DNA of 64,000 nt, from the NCBI RefSeq assembly GCF_002994745.2, contig NC_037091.1:26975789-27039788 (forward strand), written 5' to 3'. The translations under genes were made by a program, and so were the position numbers. Positions 44,101 through 56,099 of this stretch are shown piece after piece. Each line of letters begins with the position of its first letter. Position 1 is the first letter of the stretch. The notes beneath the pieces are model-generated. The model had not been told where the DNA came from, searched no databases, and was given only the letters and a program-made list of their open reading frames with translations. The stretch is from Rosa chinensis. Taxonomy: Eukaryota; Streptophyta; Magnoliopsida; Rosales; Rosaceae.

Positions 44101-45199
44101 TCTGATAAACTGATTAGGAGATGCATACCTGAACATGAACAAAATGCCACACTTTCTTTTTGCCATTCTAAATCATGTGGGGGGCACTTTGGGTCAAAGA
44201 AAACTGCGTTTAAGGTGTTGGAAGCTGGGTTCTATTGGCCAACGTTATTTAGGGATGCATATGCCTACTGTTTGTCTTGTGATAGATGCCAGAGAACTAG
44301 GAATCTAGGTCCTAAAGATCAAATGCCATTGTCTAATATCATAACTGTTGAAATATTTGATGTCTGGGGAATATATTTCATAGGTCCCTTTCCTTCATCT
44401 TTTGGATTTTTCTCTATCTTACTTGTTGTGGATTATGTCTCTAAATGGGTGGAAGCAAAGGCTACCAGCACTAATGACTCTAAAGTTGTTGCAGATTTTA
44501 TCAAGTCTAACATCTTTAGCAGGTTTGGAATGCCTAGAGCCATTATTAGTGATGGTGGATCGAACTTCTACAATCGGACTGTTGAGGCTTTGCTGAGGAA
44601 ATATGAGATCACACATAAGGTTTCTACACCAGACAAGTGGGCAAGCTGAAGTCTCTAATAGTGAGATCAAGAGGATATTAGAGAAGACTGTGAACCCCAA
44701 CAGAAAGGACTGGTCCCTATGTCTGGAGGATGCTCTGTGGGCTTGTAGGATTACGTACAAGACTCCAATTGGAATGTCACCTTACCGGATAGTATATGGC
44801 AAGCCTTGCCATTTGGCTGTGAAGTTGGAGCACAAAGCCTGGTGGACCGTGAAGCAGTTTAACATGGACCTTGATGAAGCTGGGCTTAATAGGAAGTTGT
44901 AATTGCAAGAGTTGGAGTAGATAAGGAATGATGCATTTGAAAGTGCAAGGATATACAAGGAGAAAACAAAGGCCTTCCATGATAAGATGATTTGTGGAAA
45001 GACTTTTGTTGTGGGCCAGAAAGTTCTTTTGTTCCATTCTCATCTCAAACTCTTTCCAGGTAAGCTTTGTTCTCATTGGATTGGGCATTTCACTGTTACT
45101 AATGCGTTTTCTCATGGAGCTGTGCAGATAAAAAGTGAACAGACCAGAAATGAGTTCAAAGTAAATGGCCATTGCCTGAAGCCTTATTATGAAGCATGA
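41191..45199 (+). pseudogene. Athila-like pol: protease, RT, RNase H, integrase
   Basis: Protease at about 41690-41850 ('LDLGASVNVMP'). RT at about 42560-43190 with 'YNQIAIVNEDQEKTTFTCPF' and active site 'FMDDFSV' (43090-43110), then 'GFYRRFI'. RNase H at about 43520-43890 ('[19 protein letters not shown]'). The integrase zinc domain is near 44150-44310 ('[10 protein letters not shown]', 'CLSCDRCQR') and the core at 44340-44680 with 'ISDGGSNF' and 'SGQAEVSN'. Disruptions: stops near 41455, 41644, 41822, 43369, 43498 and 43576, and a frameshift near 44630. The first catalytic Asp of integrase is Tyr ('VWGIYFIGP', codon 44374-44376, where the family has GIDF). The RT Asp pair is intact. The longest open piece is 41860-43371. 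Confidence 0.9.
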
Positions 45200-47571
45200 A
45201 GTGGAGCATGAAGTGGAGCATGAAGTGGAGGCTCTACCCCTCCAAAGTGCCCCACAACCGGAGGACTGAAAGGAAGTACCATCTGGCTGGAAGACGTTAA
45301 ATACAAACGCTGCTTGGGAGGCAACCCAATTCAGAATACACTGTGAAGGAGTCTAAAACCATATTTGGTTTCTCTCTCCCTTCTCTTGTATTTTATTCGA
45401 TTTTGCTCCTTTGATGTAGTATTTATTTTTCGTAAATTCCATTCCTATATGCTTATTTGTTTCATTGCATGCTTATAATTGATTACAATGAAGACAATGC
45501 AATATTTAAGTGTGGGGAAAGGGATTTATATTTTTGTCTTTTATTTTGAGTCATATATATTGAAAAATACAAAAAAATCGAAAAATTAAAAAAAAATTCA
45601 TTGCTTTTATTTATTGAGTCAAAATGATTTTTGGGTGAAATACTTTCTTCAAACTAGGCTCTATTAAGATGTGATGTCTAAGGTCTGGTTTGGATTCAAG
45701 AAATTCTAGCAAAGGGTCTCGTTCCCTGCTAATCAAGTAAGCTGAGCTCCGCCAAAATCGGTCCCTTCCTCACCTAATCATGTCCCAAGGGAGTTACCGA
45801 AAGGAGAAAGGAAATAGTCCTACTCCAAAACCTTTTTGGCGTCAGTCTTAGTCCTTTGTTTTTATTTTTGAGTCATACGATGTCCTTTCAACTGTCTAGG
45901 ATGATTCTATATCTTTGAAATTATGGCTAAAAGAGGATCACAATATTGAGATGATTTTAAATGATATTCTTTGGTTAATTGAGATATATGAAAAATGTAT
46001 GCATGTGTAGTGGATATGTATTTCGTGACCTAGGTACATAATATGAGCATGTTAAGTTGAGTTTTGATTCATAAAAGTCCATGTGAGATATTTGAGCCAA
46101 TGTTCCTTTTTTCTTAGAGTGATAAATATATTCTTATTTTCTTGGCGATGTTTTGTTGATCTCATTATTCTTTCATCTTGATTGATTGCTTGCCATAGGT
46201 TAAGTTTAATGGACTAGAGAATGCTAGAATTCACTCTTGTGCTTGTTGAGACTTTTATCAATACATGTCCCAGATTCTGGAAAGGATAGAGGCACCCTAG
46301 GAATTACCACCATTGCCAAATAAGCCTGTGTCCCTAATTGTGTGCACAAGATGTACACCCCCTTAGATAAACCCCTTTGAGCCTACAATTGTAAGCCTTT
46401 TCTTTCATCACCCTTAACAATCCGTAACCCTTGAACCTTAGTATAGTTACAATCCTACCCTTTATTCTAAAAACTTGGTAGAGCTATCTTTTTAGACTTA
46501 CTACATGGTTTGGCGTTAGGGATGGAGATTTAGAAGAGGTGAAAAGTTCAAGTGTGAGGGTAGACTTGTCCATGAAAAAAAAATTATGTGAAAGCAGTGA
46601 AAAGAAAAAAAGAAAGAAAAAAAAAATATATATATATATATACTGTGTATGACTAGAAAAAAAAAAAAAGAGAGAGAAATGTTTGTGGATTTTAGTCCCC
46701 CATATTTGGTGAGTTTGGAGATTGTTTTAAATTGAATGCCCACTATTGAAAAACTTAGTCTTTGTCCAGTTCACGAGAGTTCAAAGGAAGTTTAAAATGA
46801 AGTTTGAGCCCAACATGAAGACATTAGGCCCTTTTATTTTACCTCTATGGGGTTATGATGCTTTTGTATACCTTGGTGGATTTCTAGAAGTCTGTCTACA
46901 TCAACATGAGCTCTACTAGGTTTTTAGGATACTTTGTGAAATTCCTTACCTTTATTTCTTAAAATCTTGAGCCTTGGCCCCATTACAACCCTTTATAAGA
47001 CCTTCTTGAACATTAAGATGGGACAGCCTTTGATTTGTAGAGATGTGTTATAAGAGTTGAACTTATGGCTTGGGTCCATTCATGCAAGTAGTTGATATCT
47101 TTAATGAGATCTTTAAAAAAAAAAAATTATATTCACAAAGAGCTTTTTGTTTCTTATATATGTGAGCTATTTGATTGCCTCAAAATATTTTCTCTCACAT
47201 ATAATTGAGTGATTATAAGCTTTTAAGCATTGTCTTGATCTGAGAGAAGAAATATTGGATATAACTTGTGAGGATATGAATCATACTTGTCTGAAACATG
47301 CTGAGCCCCACCCCATCACCATTGTTACAACCAAGTCCTACTTATGTATGTGTGGATTATGTGTTTGAATTAGCTCTCGAATATCTAGACATTGATTCTT
47401 GGTTGAGCGCTAATCTTGATGTTGTGAAAGTAAGAGATTTCTGAGACAAAATGTTGAAGGGCAATAGAGTCATTGTGTGTAGAGTCTTTTTCTTTGTTTT
47501 CATTGAGTCTAAGTTTGTATCTTTGTTTTGATTTTGCTAAGGGACTAGCAAAAGCTAAGTGTGGGGGAATC
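45200..47571 (+). other. 3' UTR of Athila element A
   Basis: 2.4 kb, non-coding, collinear with 56100-58572 of element B. It includes 'gggaggcaaccca' near 45315, an internal purine tract 'aagtgtggggaaaggg' near 45510, the shared 'gagctccgccaaaatcg' block (45744-45760) and a long run of conserved sequence. The final 'aagtgtgggggaat' is the polypurine tract just before the LTR. Confidence 0.8.
47556..47570 (+). promoter_or_regulatory. Polypurine tract of Athila element A
   Basis: 'taagtgtgggggaat' directly before the LTR start at 47572. The same sequence precedes 58573 in element B. Confidence 0.8.
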
Positions 47572-48529
47572 TGATAAGAGCATTTTAATGCGACGTTTTA
47601 ATGTTAGTTCCTCATATTTACTTAGTTATTTCCTTAAATAAATCCTTCTTTTTTAGAAAAGTTTCTATTTTTAGTAATTTTAATGGAAGTTTCCATTTTT
47701 AGGTTCCATGGAGGAAATAAAGCTGAAATGAGCTCAAAAGAGGAAAGATAAGCTAGGAAACGTTGGAAATGGCTATGGTAAGGCACAAGGGCCGTAAGAA
47801 TGAGCTGAAAAGAATAAATGAACTTTTCATGGTCCAGCCAGGAAATCCTGTTCAAAAGAGGAAACTTTGTCAAAGCAAGACTCCTGAGCCAACTTCCGCA
47901 TTGTCGGAAAAATGAAGAAAAATGGCGAAATGTGAGGAGTCCTGAAGGCACTAGGAGAACACATGACTTGAAGAAGATTCAAGGAAGCCCAAGATTCTTC
48001 TAGATTAAATGTGAAATTCGGCAAAATTGGAAAAAGCCCAATTGATTTTGGGTTTTAGGACGTAAAAGAGATATTTTTGGGGAATAAAATCTGCATTTTT
48101 GCCATGAAAATCAAGAGAGGATCAAGGATATGACGTTGGAGATATTCTTGGGAGAGTTTCAAAGAATGGCAAAGTGTGTGCAACAAGAAAATGTCCAAAA
48201 CAAGTCCAGATTCATTCCTATTTTCACTCAAGATCTCTTGGCTCAAATTTGTGAGAAAAATCATATTAAATCCTTGGGAAATTCAGCAATGATATATTTT
48301 AAAGGATTATGGACTTATTTTAGAACTTTTTGATTGGTTGGATGACATAGCAGGGCTGACATGGCTCTAATTGATTGGTTGAAGTTGTGTGGAGCAACAA
48401 GAAAATTCCTTAGAAATTAAAAGAAGATTCATGAAACTTGGAGAATACTTTGATGTCCCCCTATATATACGCCCACTCTCTAGACGTTTTCGACACCTTC
48501 TCCCCCTTAGAAAAATTCCAAAACGTCAA

Positions 48530-48569
<40 letters not shown>

Positions 48570-49644
48570 CTCTAGTTTTATGTCTCTGCGTTTTCAAGCA
48601 AAGAGAAGAAGACAAGAAGCCGTGAGCCTCCTAGCCGCCATCATCCACCTTGAAGCTGTGAAGATTTGAAGCTTCCTTTCTAGATTCAAAGTCCAACGTC
48701 TCAAGCTCTCCACCACCATCTTTATTCACGGTGTAATTCAATCTTTTTCCATGTAACCTTTTTGGTTTTCTTTGTTTTGAATTCGTATGAACTTGATTCT
48801 AGTTAACCTAACGTTTAGGGCAAAGTTTAAGCCCATTCTTATGTTTGAATAAAAATTTCGAATTCTATGGTTGTGATTCTAAGTTGCTTTTGTGAGTTTG
48901 TTTGATTGATTTTGTTTGAATGATATCTTTTATGTGTTGATCTTATTTGGTTCAAAACTTATAGGGTTTGCATGTAATTGGTGCTAGATTTAGGTTAACA
49001 ATTCACCTAATAGTTTTGTAACCCTAAATCGAAAGTAGTAAAGGCTTTGGACAAAAGTCGAAATCAATTGAAGAGGATTGTAAATAGATGAACTTATTCA
49101 TACTAGGTTGTGCAGTCAAATTGATAACCTTTCTCTATGTTTATTGCGTTTGACATGTATTGATTAGCTAGCTTTCTAGACTTTGATTACATGTTTAATA
49201 GGATTAATTTAGGTGCTTTCACTTAGATTAATTAATTAAGGAAAGTAAAATATGGGAAATCATTTGCTTTGAATGTTTCACATGATCAACGTATCTCTCA
49301 TGACTTAGATAATCAACTATAGGATTTTAATTGAATTCAATCATATGGAATTGGTTTTTATCTTTGTTTCTGGCGTTCCACCTTTGTATATATGTTTTTA
49401 CATTTTCTTTATTTTGGTTATCTTAATTTTCGAAACCTAATTCTAAAACCTCCCTTTGGTTCATTATTTTGTATATATCCCTTGTTTTATTTTTATAAAT
49501 ATTTTACTTTGTACTTCTATTAATTCTTTATTTGTTTTACAATGACAGGTGTACCCTCAATCCCCGGTCCGAACGATCCCCATTTATCATATACTAACGA
49601 TGATATTTTTCAGGGTTAAATTGGGTGCTACTTTTAGCATATCA
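47572..49644 (+). repeat. 3' LTR of Athila element A (2.07 kb)
   Basis: TGATAAGAGCATTTT...TTAGCATATCA. A TATA box 'ctatatatac' lies at 48461 and a (CT)n run at 48533-48564. The end of the LTR has the 'taccctcaatccccggtc' and 'gaacgatcc' block shared by all Athila-type LTRs in this window. Confidence 0.88.
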
Positions 49645-50200
49645 TTTGGTTGTATTCGAGTGAGCTTGGGGTTTTATATACTTTATAGCCCCACTTATTA
49701 TATGGTTAGCCATATATATCTTTGAGACTTAAACGTGTGTGTATGCTAAGTTCATAGTGTTATAGAATGGGTAATGTTTCATCTACATTTGGAGGCTAAT
49801 TGCCTCATTAACCTAGTTCGGTAAATATGCATAAGTACTAGATAATAGCTGAACCAGTGGAAGAGTAACTAGGTTGTTGGTAAGTTGGCTTTAAATTGAA
49901 ATGAATACGCTATTTTAAAGAAAGGTCACTTTGATTTCTCTCGAGAAACTGCTTCTGATAGATATTAGTACTTATATGCAGTGACAAGCTGTCACAACCA
50001 AGCTCAGCCAAAGAAAAACCAACCGAGGACAGCTTCGAAGAGTTAATGTAAAACTTTGGAATTACAATATTGAAATAGTAATTTCTAGGCTAGCCTTGTA
50101 GTAGGTTAATTGGAGTTTTATGTTGTCTATTTTGTGAACTGTCAACGACGATGATTTTGGACAAAATACCCCAATATTCAAATCACTCTTGTAAACTGTG
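49645..50200. other. Unassigned flank between Athila A and the CACTA-like remnant
   Basis: I see no coding sequence and no family match. It may be part of the interrupted CACTA-type element. Confidence 0.4.
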
Positions 50201-50875
50201 GATATTGCATTTTATAGCAGCAGCTACATATTTTATGGACATCAATCCTCTCATTCCAACATGATATTTTGTGGACATCAATCCTCTCATTCCAACATGA
50301 TGTCTATATATAAAGTTTAAATCAGTTATAACCATAAAAACTGATGTCCACTAAGAGAAATACATCAGTTGCAAAATGAAAATTGATGTACCATTAACCA
50401 CAAGAGATCGAATTACTATGTTGGAACCGATGTGCACAAGGTATTGGACATCGTTATTTTAACATAATGGATGTATTATGATTAATATCATTTTTTTTCC
50501 AGGGATCTGATGTTATTATAAGTAAATATATCGATTCATACAATATTAAAATGTGCATACTGAATCTGAAATCGTGGGATATGAGGTAAATTACGGGTCA
50601 AAATCATGAACAACAAGAAAAGTTCACGGGAACCAATGTTTGAAACAGAGTCATCGTTTTTTAAATGAATAACGATGTTAAAATGCATAGTTGTGCTGTA
50701 GGATATATATTTCTTTAAGCATTAAAGGCAATAAAATGAGGGTTTAACAATAGTCAAACATACAAATTTGTTATCATTTAAACATATTTACATAGATTTA
50801 CAATGAGTAACCGATGTGTACAGACATCAGCTAAAAACCAATGTCTGGATTTTTCGGACATTTCTCATCACCCAT
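50201..50875. mobile_element. CACTA-like subterminal region (remnant)
   Basis: Multiple short '(g)acatc(g/a)gtt' and 'aaaac(c/t)gatgtc' motifs occur in both orientations, the pattern of CACTA (EnSpm) subterminal repeats. A 36-bp unit 'tggacatcaatcctctcatt' is doubled at 50231-50302. The related terminus is at 58581-58645. I could not find the matching CACTA left end. Confidence 0.5.
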
Positions 50876-53560
50876 TGATAGGAGCATAAAATGTGACGTT
50901 TATAATGTTTAAACCCTATATTTTGCTAAGTTATTTCCTTTATCTTGATCAATTTAACTTAGTTAGTGTTTTACAGGTGAAAATGGAGTCGCAAAGTCCA
51001 AAAATGGCTAAGGAAGGCACAAGTGGCGCAGAAATGGAAAGAAATGAAGAAATGGAAGTTCTCCCAGTTTGACTAGGAAAAGGAATCCTAGTTGGAGTAG
51101 GAATCAGAGGTTGATTTGGATTCAAACTCTTAAGTCGCGAAAATTAGAAGTTCTACTTGAACAAGGAAACCCAATTCTACTCAAATAAGGAATTCTAGTA
51201 TGACAAGGAATCCCTGTTGGATAAGGATTACTCAAGAAGGTTCCGGAAGAGTGTAGAAGCATCTCGGAAAAGAAGGTTGTATTAAACTAGGAAACCTACT
51301 TGCATATGGAGTTCTACTCATACTAGGAGAGCCTTGGAACGTTCATGAAGCATCTAGAAGTCTGAAGCAGATCATATGCCATGCACATGGAAGAGAAGTA
51401 CACTTTGGATTCGGTTTTGAGAGAATTATGGAGTTAGAGTTCGAAGTGGAAAAGGATTGGAATTTCTGTGAGATTCTTGAAGGTTCTTGACGTTTCATCT
51501 TCAAAATAGGCGTGGAAAACATGTGAGAGGCATGTGACACTGAGGAAAACCGAATTGGACTCAAGTTATGCATTAAAAGTCAAATCCATTACAGATTCAG
51601 AAATCTGCCTGTGCAGATTAGTCAACTTCAATGGAGTGTCAAAAATCGCTCAGAGCTCAGAAAATTATGATCTTTATATGGTTGGAAATCTAAAGATGTC
51701 TAGTTTCTAGAAATTTTTACACCTCGTCGATATCTATTTTCTAGAAGAAGTTATGGCCGTTTTCGTGCACTGAGGTCAATCCTGCTGGAAATCTGTTTTG
51801 TGTCAAAGAAGTCCTAGATCAACACAAACTGAGAGAAGTCAAGTAAAAACGAATTGGGAGAGCCTTGGGACGTCCTCCTATATATACCTTGTGTATTAGA
51901 CGTTTCAAGGTGAACAATTTTCTCCACAAATTCGTTTCTCACTTGTTTTCTCTCTAGTTTTCAAGTTTTCACAATCTTCAAGGAGCTAAGCCGTGCCATC
52001 TTTCTCCACCACCGTCATCTTCACTTGTTGCCGTGCTAAAGAGCTGCTTTGGACCTTGGGACGTAACTAAGGGTTGTTCATACGCTTTATCATACATATA
52101 ATTCACGGTTTTGTGTAATTGTTGAATGGATTTTCTGCTTTGGATTTTCTATGTGTAAACCAAATCTTTTGAGTATGCAAAACTGTTTTCTAGTATAATT
52201 TTGATGTTCTATTCAATGATTGATGTCTTTATGTGTCCTTTGTCTTGATTAATTGCTGAATATATGAATTGTTGATCTGATTTTGTGCTTCATTACATGG
52301 AACGTTCTTGTGGTCCGGAACATAGGAAGACTTGCATGTAACTTGCTAATAATTAGGTTTTATGCTTTGTAAACCCTAATTCGAATAAGTAGTAAAGGCT
52401 TGCTTTGAGTCAAAATCAGATTATGCATGTGTTGATGAGTTTTGACATGCTTGGATTCGCATGTCTATTGATTCTTTCTTGAACTTAATGATTTGAAAAT
52501 GGGATTTTTCAACGCAGTTGCTTTGAGTGTGTGATATCGAACTTTTCAAAATAAAATTGATTTGGTGCTTTGCTATTTTGATTTGACTTAAGAAAGAAAG
52601 TTAAAAGGGAAAGTGGTTGCTTTGATCTTTGTGTCTTGGTTGATAGCTTTCCATGGTAATTAAAAGAAAGATTAAGGGATGCATGAAAACGTTGATCTTG
52701 AATGGTTCTTGATAAATTGTTCTTTGAAAATTCTTCTTTTCTCACCTTTGTAAATAAAACGATTTTTGTTCTTTATTTGTTTTCGTAAATTTCATATTTC
52801 AATCTCTAAAAACCCCCTTTGTTATGTTCTTGATGTTTTTGTATATTTGTAAATAAATAAAATTAACTAAGAATTTTCAGATAGCATGTTCACGTAAATA
52901 ATAAAATAAATAAACTGAAAATAATTAATTAAATTTGTGAATAGTGATTCCGTGAATAGTAATATGTGTTAGTGTGTTTTAAGAATTAATTTTGGTGTTT
53001 GTTAGGGTTTCCTTAATTTAAGGGATGTCTTCCTATTTTTTAGGGATTGGTTCTTTGTTTTTAGGAAAAGTAGTTAGAGTTAGTTTTGACTTAGGATTCC
53101 TTGTTTGACTTGGTCTATGATTTATTTTCTTAATAATTAAGTAATCCTAATTAGTATATAATTAGTAATCCCTGTTGTATGTGGATTTCTAATATAATTA
53201 TGGCTTGTAAAATGTGTATAAATAGGAGTAGGATTTCCAAAACCTTTTCTAACTCAAATTCTTTGTTTGTTTCGAATTGTGTGTATATATATACTTGTAA
53301 ATTTCGTAGTTCTTCATTCCTTGTCTTCTAATTTCGTGTGAATAATGTATGTCTCTCTAATTCTTTCTTTGTTGTTCTTCTAACTTTTGTGTGAACTTGT
53401 AAATGATTTTTAATATTTTCGTAAACTTGTATATTCTTCTCTTTAAATTTGTCTCACATGTTAGCACCCTCAATCCCCGGTTTTGAACGATCCTTGCTTA
53501 TCCTATACTAACACTCGACATTTTCAGGGTTTAAATTGGCGAATGCTTTTGCACGTATCA
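50876..53560 (+). repeat. 5' LTR of Athila element B (2.69 kb)
   Basis: TGATAGGAGCATAAAATG...GCACGTATCA. A TATA box 'ctatatata' lies at 51878-51886. The 3' end contains 'caccctcaatccccggttt' and 'gaacgatcc'. It starts like the LTR of element A but is longer and diverged. Confidence 0.88.
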
Positions 53561-53565
53561 ATTTT

Positions 53566-53584
53566 TGGCGCCATTGCAGGGGAT
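53566..53584 (+). promoter_or_regulatory. Primer-binding site, tRNA-Asp type
   Basis: 'tggcgccattgcaggggat', 5 bp after the LTR, is close to the complement of the plant tRNA-Asp 3' end, the primer known for Athila elements. It has two mismatches to the usual 'ggcgccgttgccggg'. Confidence 0.85.
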
Positions 53585-54543
53585 TGAAAAGTCTTCATGT
53601 GATGAAAACACCACTAAGGTATGATTTTGGTAAGGGATTATGAACTATTATGGAATAGGTGAAGTCTCTTTTGTTGATATTAGCCTTAACCCCTTATTAG
53701 TACCTGATTCAGGTCTCTTAAGGTTGAGGGCGGCTTTTATTAACACTTGAAAAATGTCTTGCACTTAGGCCTTTTCTTATCTAAGTAAGTATAGCCTATG
53801 TGAGATGGTGACTAGGGAGGGGACAACGTTCATGATGGGTTTTGAATCCAGAAGTACAATCAAACGAGCCTAAACCATTATGTGGGAGTTGCTTGTGACA
53901 AAATAGTTTCTACCTCTCCTGTTCATCCTCCCCCGCACTGGCCATTTCAGTAAGGTTGCCCAAAGGATTTGAGAAGAAATATGTGTGGAGACAAGGACTT
54001 GGGCCGCACGTCCAAAACAATAGTTCATGATGTCTTGTTGAAGTCATATACTTAGACAATTTTCGAAAGAATTGGTTTTGGTAAGAATAATGTAGGTCAT
54101 AACGGAATAGGTGAGAGTTCTTTTATTAATACTTGTCAAGCAACTCCCTTTGTCTCTGCGGCGCACCTTAGTAACATAGGGTGTCTAGGTTGATTGGATA
54201 CGAGAAGTGCTTACAAGAGGACCAAAACCACTATGTGGGAGTAGCTCCGCCAAAATCGTTCCTCTACTACCTGGCTCTGTGCCAAAAGAGTTACCAAAAG
54301 ATAAAGGGGGGGAGACTTGTATTAACATTAGAATCTCTGGGCCGCACGTCCAAACCTTGACTTGCAAAACTCTTATTAAAATTGGTAAAGTCGAAAGTTG
54401 TAGAAGATTGTAACTAACCACTATCAAATTTTCGTTGGCCATTGTATGCTTGTATATATGTGACATTTTTAATGTGTGTACCTTGGTCCACGTCTTGTTT
54501 ATACCTTACTAACTTTATTTTTTGTTTGATTACAGATCAATGA
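53585..54543 (+). other. Leader of Athila element B
   Basis: Non-coding, with a 'ccgcacgtccaaa' phrase occurring twice (near 54010 and 54345) and the shared 'agctccgccaaaatcg' block at 54243-54258. 'aatatgtgtggagacaagg' and similar phrases lie around them. Confidence 0.7.
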
Positions 54544-55575
54544 ATGTCTGGATCGTCTGAACCACCCAAGTACACCAAGACACTCCTCCACGTTATCCAA
54601 GCACGAATTGAGAAGCTAAAGCATAACTCGGATATCTTTGACGTCCAAGTTACTACTCCACTTCAATTTCGTGAGCTCCAAATAGATAGTGAAGGGAACA
54701 GAGTAGAGGGAGGATCAGTAGCTTCAAACACTTCATCTGATCAATCACCACCACATTTACCACACCTAGAACCACCCAACGCCCCACTCCCTTTACTTTT
54801 ACCACCACCACCACTAATGGCTCTCACCATCAGACAACTCTCTACATCCGTCATTCCACCTGGTGGCGTCCCCACTTGTATTACCTACCCTGCTCCAGCT
54901 GAGGGATCAACAACTGATTTTGAGTTGAAGTCTAGATTGCTTCATCATCTTCCTATCTTCCATGGACTCTCTATGGAAGATCCCAACCAACACTTAATGG
55001 AGTTTCAGTTCATTTGCACAAGCATGAAGCCACAAGGAGCTGATGAGCAAATCTTGAAGTTAAAGGCCTTCCCTTTTTCTTTGGCTGACAAGGCTAAGCA
55101 GTGGCTTTATGAGTGGCCAAGTGGACACATTACATCTTGGGAGGACATGATGAAGTCATTCCTTGAGAAGTATTTCCCTACCTCTCGCATCATCATGTTA
55201 AGGAAGAAAATTAGTGGCATTCAACAAGGCCAAGATGAGTCCTATGCAGAATACTATGAAAGGTTCAAGTCTCTCATCACTCAATGTCCTCAACATGGTA
55301 TGAAGGATGAGACCTTGCTCACTTGCTTCTATGATGGTCTCACTAACTTGGAAAGAGATATGCTTGATGCTGCTTCTGGAGAATCTTTTGTGGATAAGCA
55401 GCTAGCTGCTGGCATGTTGTTGATTCAAAATAGGGCCTCGAATCAACAACAATATGGAAGTTCTAAGTCCACCCACACTCGTGAAAAGGTTCATGAGGTA
55501 AGTACTGTGGCTAAATTGGAAGATAAAATTAACAAACTTACTTCTCTTGTGTTTCAGGAAGCAAAGGACAAGTGA
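54544..55575 (+). CDS. gag: Athila-like Gag, capsid part (343 residues)
   Basis: It starts MSGSSEPPKYTKTLL; the ATG directly follows a leader ending 'attacagatcaatga'. After a Pro/Leu-rich linker (residues ~75-95) it has the Retrotrans_gag domain at about residues 130-270: 'FPFSLADKAKQWLYEWPSG', 'WEDMMKSFLEKYFPTSR', 'ESYAEYYERFKSLITQCP', 'DGLTNLERDMLDAASG'. The domain builds the particle shell. The frame is fully open and ends at TGA 55573, where the next frame carries the zinc knuckle. The break is a one-step frame change, so the two together form the whole Gag. Confidence 0.85.
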   Translation: MSGSSEPPKYTKTLLHVIQARIEKLKHNSDIFDVQVTTPLQFRELQIDSEGNRVEGGSVASNTSSDQSPPHLPHLEPPNAPLPLLLPPPPLMALTIRQLSTSVIPPGGVPTCITYPAPAEGSTTDFELKSRLLHHLPIFHGLSMEDPNQHLMEFQFICTSMKPQGADEQILKLKAFPFSLADKAKQWLYEWPSGHITSWEDMMKSFLEKYFPTSRIIMLRKKISGIQQGQDESYAEYYERFKSLITQCPQHGMKDETLLTCFYDGLTNLERDMLDAASGESFVDKQLAAGMLLIQNRASNQQQYGSSKSTHTREKVHEVSTVAKLEDKINKLTSLVFQEAKDK

Positions 55576-56099
55576 TGGCGTGTGGAGTGTGTTCAATGCA
55601 AGGGCATATGTCAGATCAATGCCCTCAACTCATGGAAGGCGCCAACCTTGAAAGAGTTAATGCCATTGGGTTCCAACAAGGTGGTCAACCTCTAAGAAAC
55701 AATCCATTTTCAAATACTTACAACCCTAGATGGAGGGATCACCCTAACTTTCGTTGGAGGAACAATGAAAACGTGCAAAGTGCTCCTCAAGGCTTCCAAC
55801 AACGTCCTCAAGGCTTTTACCAAAAGCCTCAGGCCCCTCTTAATTCTTCAAATTTTAATTCAACTGCTTCTTCTTCCAATGATGATTTGATTAGAGCACT
55901 AACAAAGTCTACTGAAGCTTTGCTTGCAGGTCATACTAACCATGGGAATCAAATCAACACTCTCTCAACAGACATAAATGAATTGAAGAAGCAAATGAGC
56001 CAGGTTGTGGAATTCATGGGTACGTTTCATGAGCAAGGGAAGCTCCCTAGCAACACAATTCCAAATCCTAAGGGAGGCTTTGGTGGCGTCACCAACTAA
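55572..56099 (+). CDS. Athila-like Gag, nucleocapsid part (zinc knuckle), shifted frame
   Basis: Its first residues after the overlap are 'ACGVCSMQGHMSDQCP', a CCHC knuckle (C-x2-C-x4-H-x4-C) that belongs at the C-terminus of Gag. A Gln/Asn/Pro-rich tail follows, then a likely coiled stretch ('NTLSTDINELKKQMSQVVEF') and 'GKLPSNTIPNPKGGFGGVTN', where the normal protein would lead into protease. A stop replaces pol. It overlaps the end of the capsid frame by 4 bp (-1 relative), so it is either a frameshift mutation or, less likely, programmed frameshifting; it is not an independent gene. Confidence 0.8.
   Translation: MMACGVCSMQGHMSDQCPQLMEGANLERVNAIGFQQGGQPLRNNPFSNTYNPRWRDHPNFRWRNNENVQSAPQGFQQRPQGFYQKPQAPLNSSNFNSTASSSNDDLIRALTKSTEALLAGHTNHGNQINTLSTDINELKKQMSQVVEFMGTFHEQGKLPSNTIPNPKGGFGGVTN

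Larger units (their letters stand above)
41191..49644 (+). mobile_element. Athila-like Ty3 element A, 5'-truncated (pol, 3' UTR, 3' LTR)
   Basis: It starts abruptly at the gag-protease junction ('VTTRSGR'), with no gag, leader or 5' LTR. Order: protease, RT, RNase H, integrase, a 2.4-kb 3' UTR, polypurine tract, 3' LTR ending at 49644. Protease-RT-RNase H-integrase order and the sequence motifs identify the Ty3/gypsy group; LTR and primer-site style point to the Athila lineage. Confidence 0.88.
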
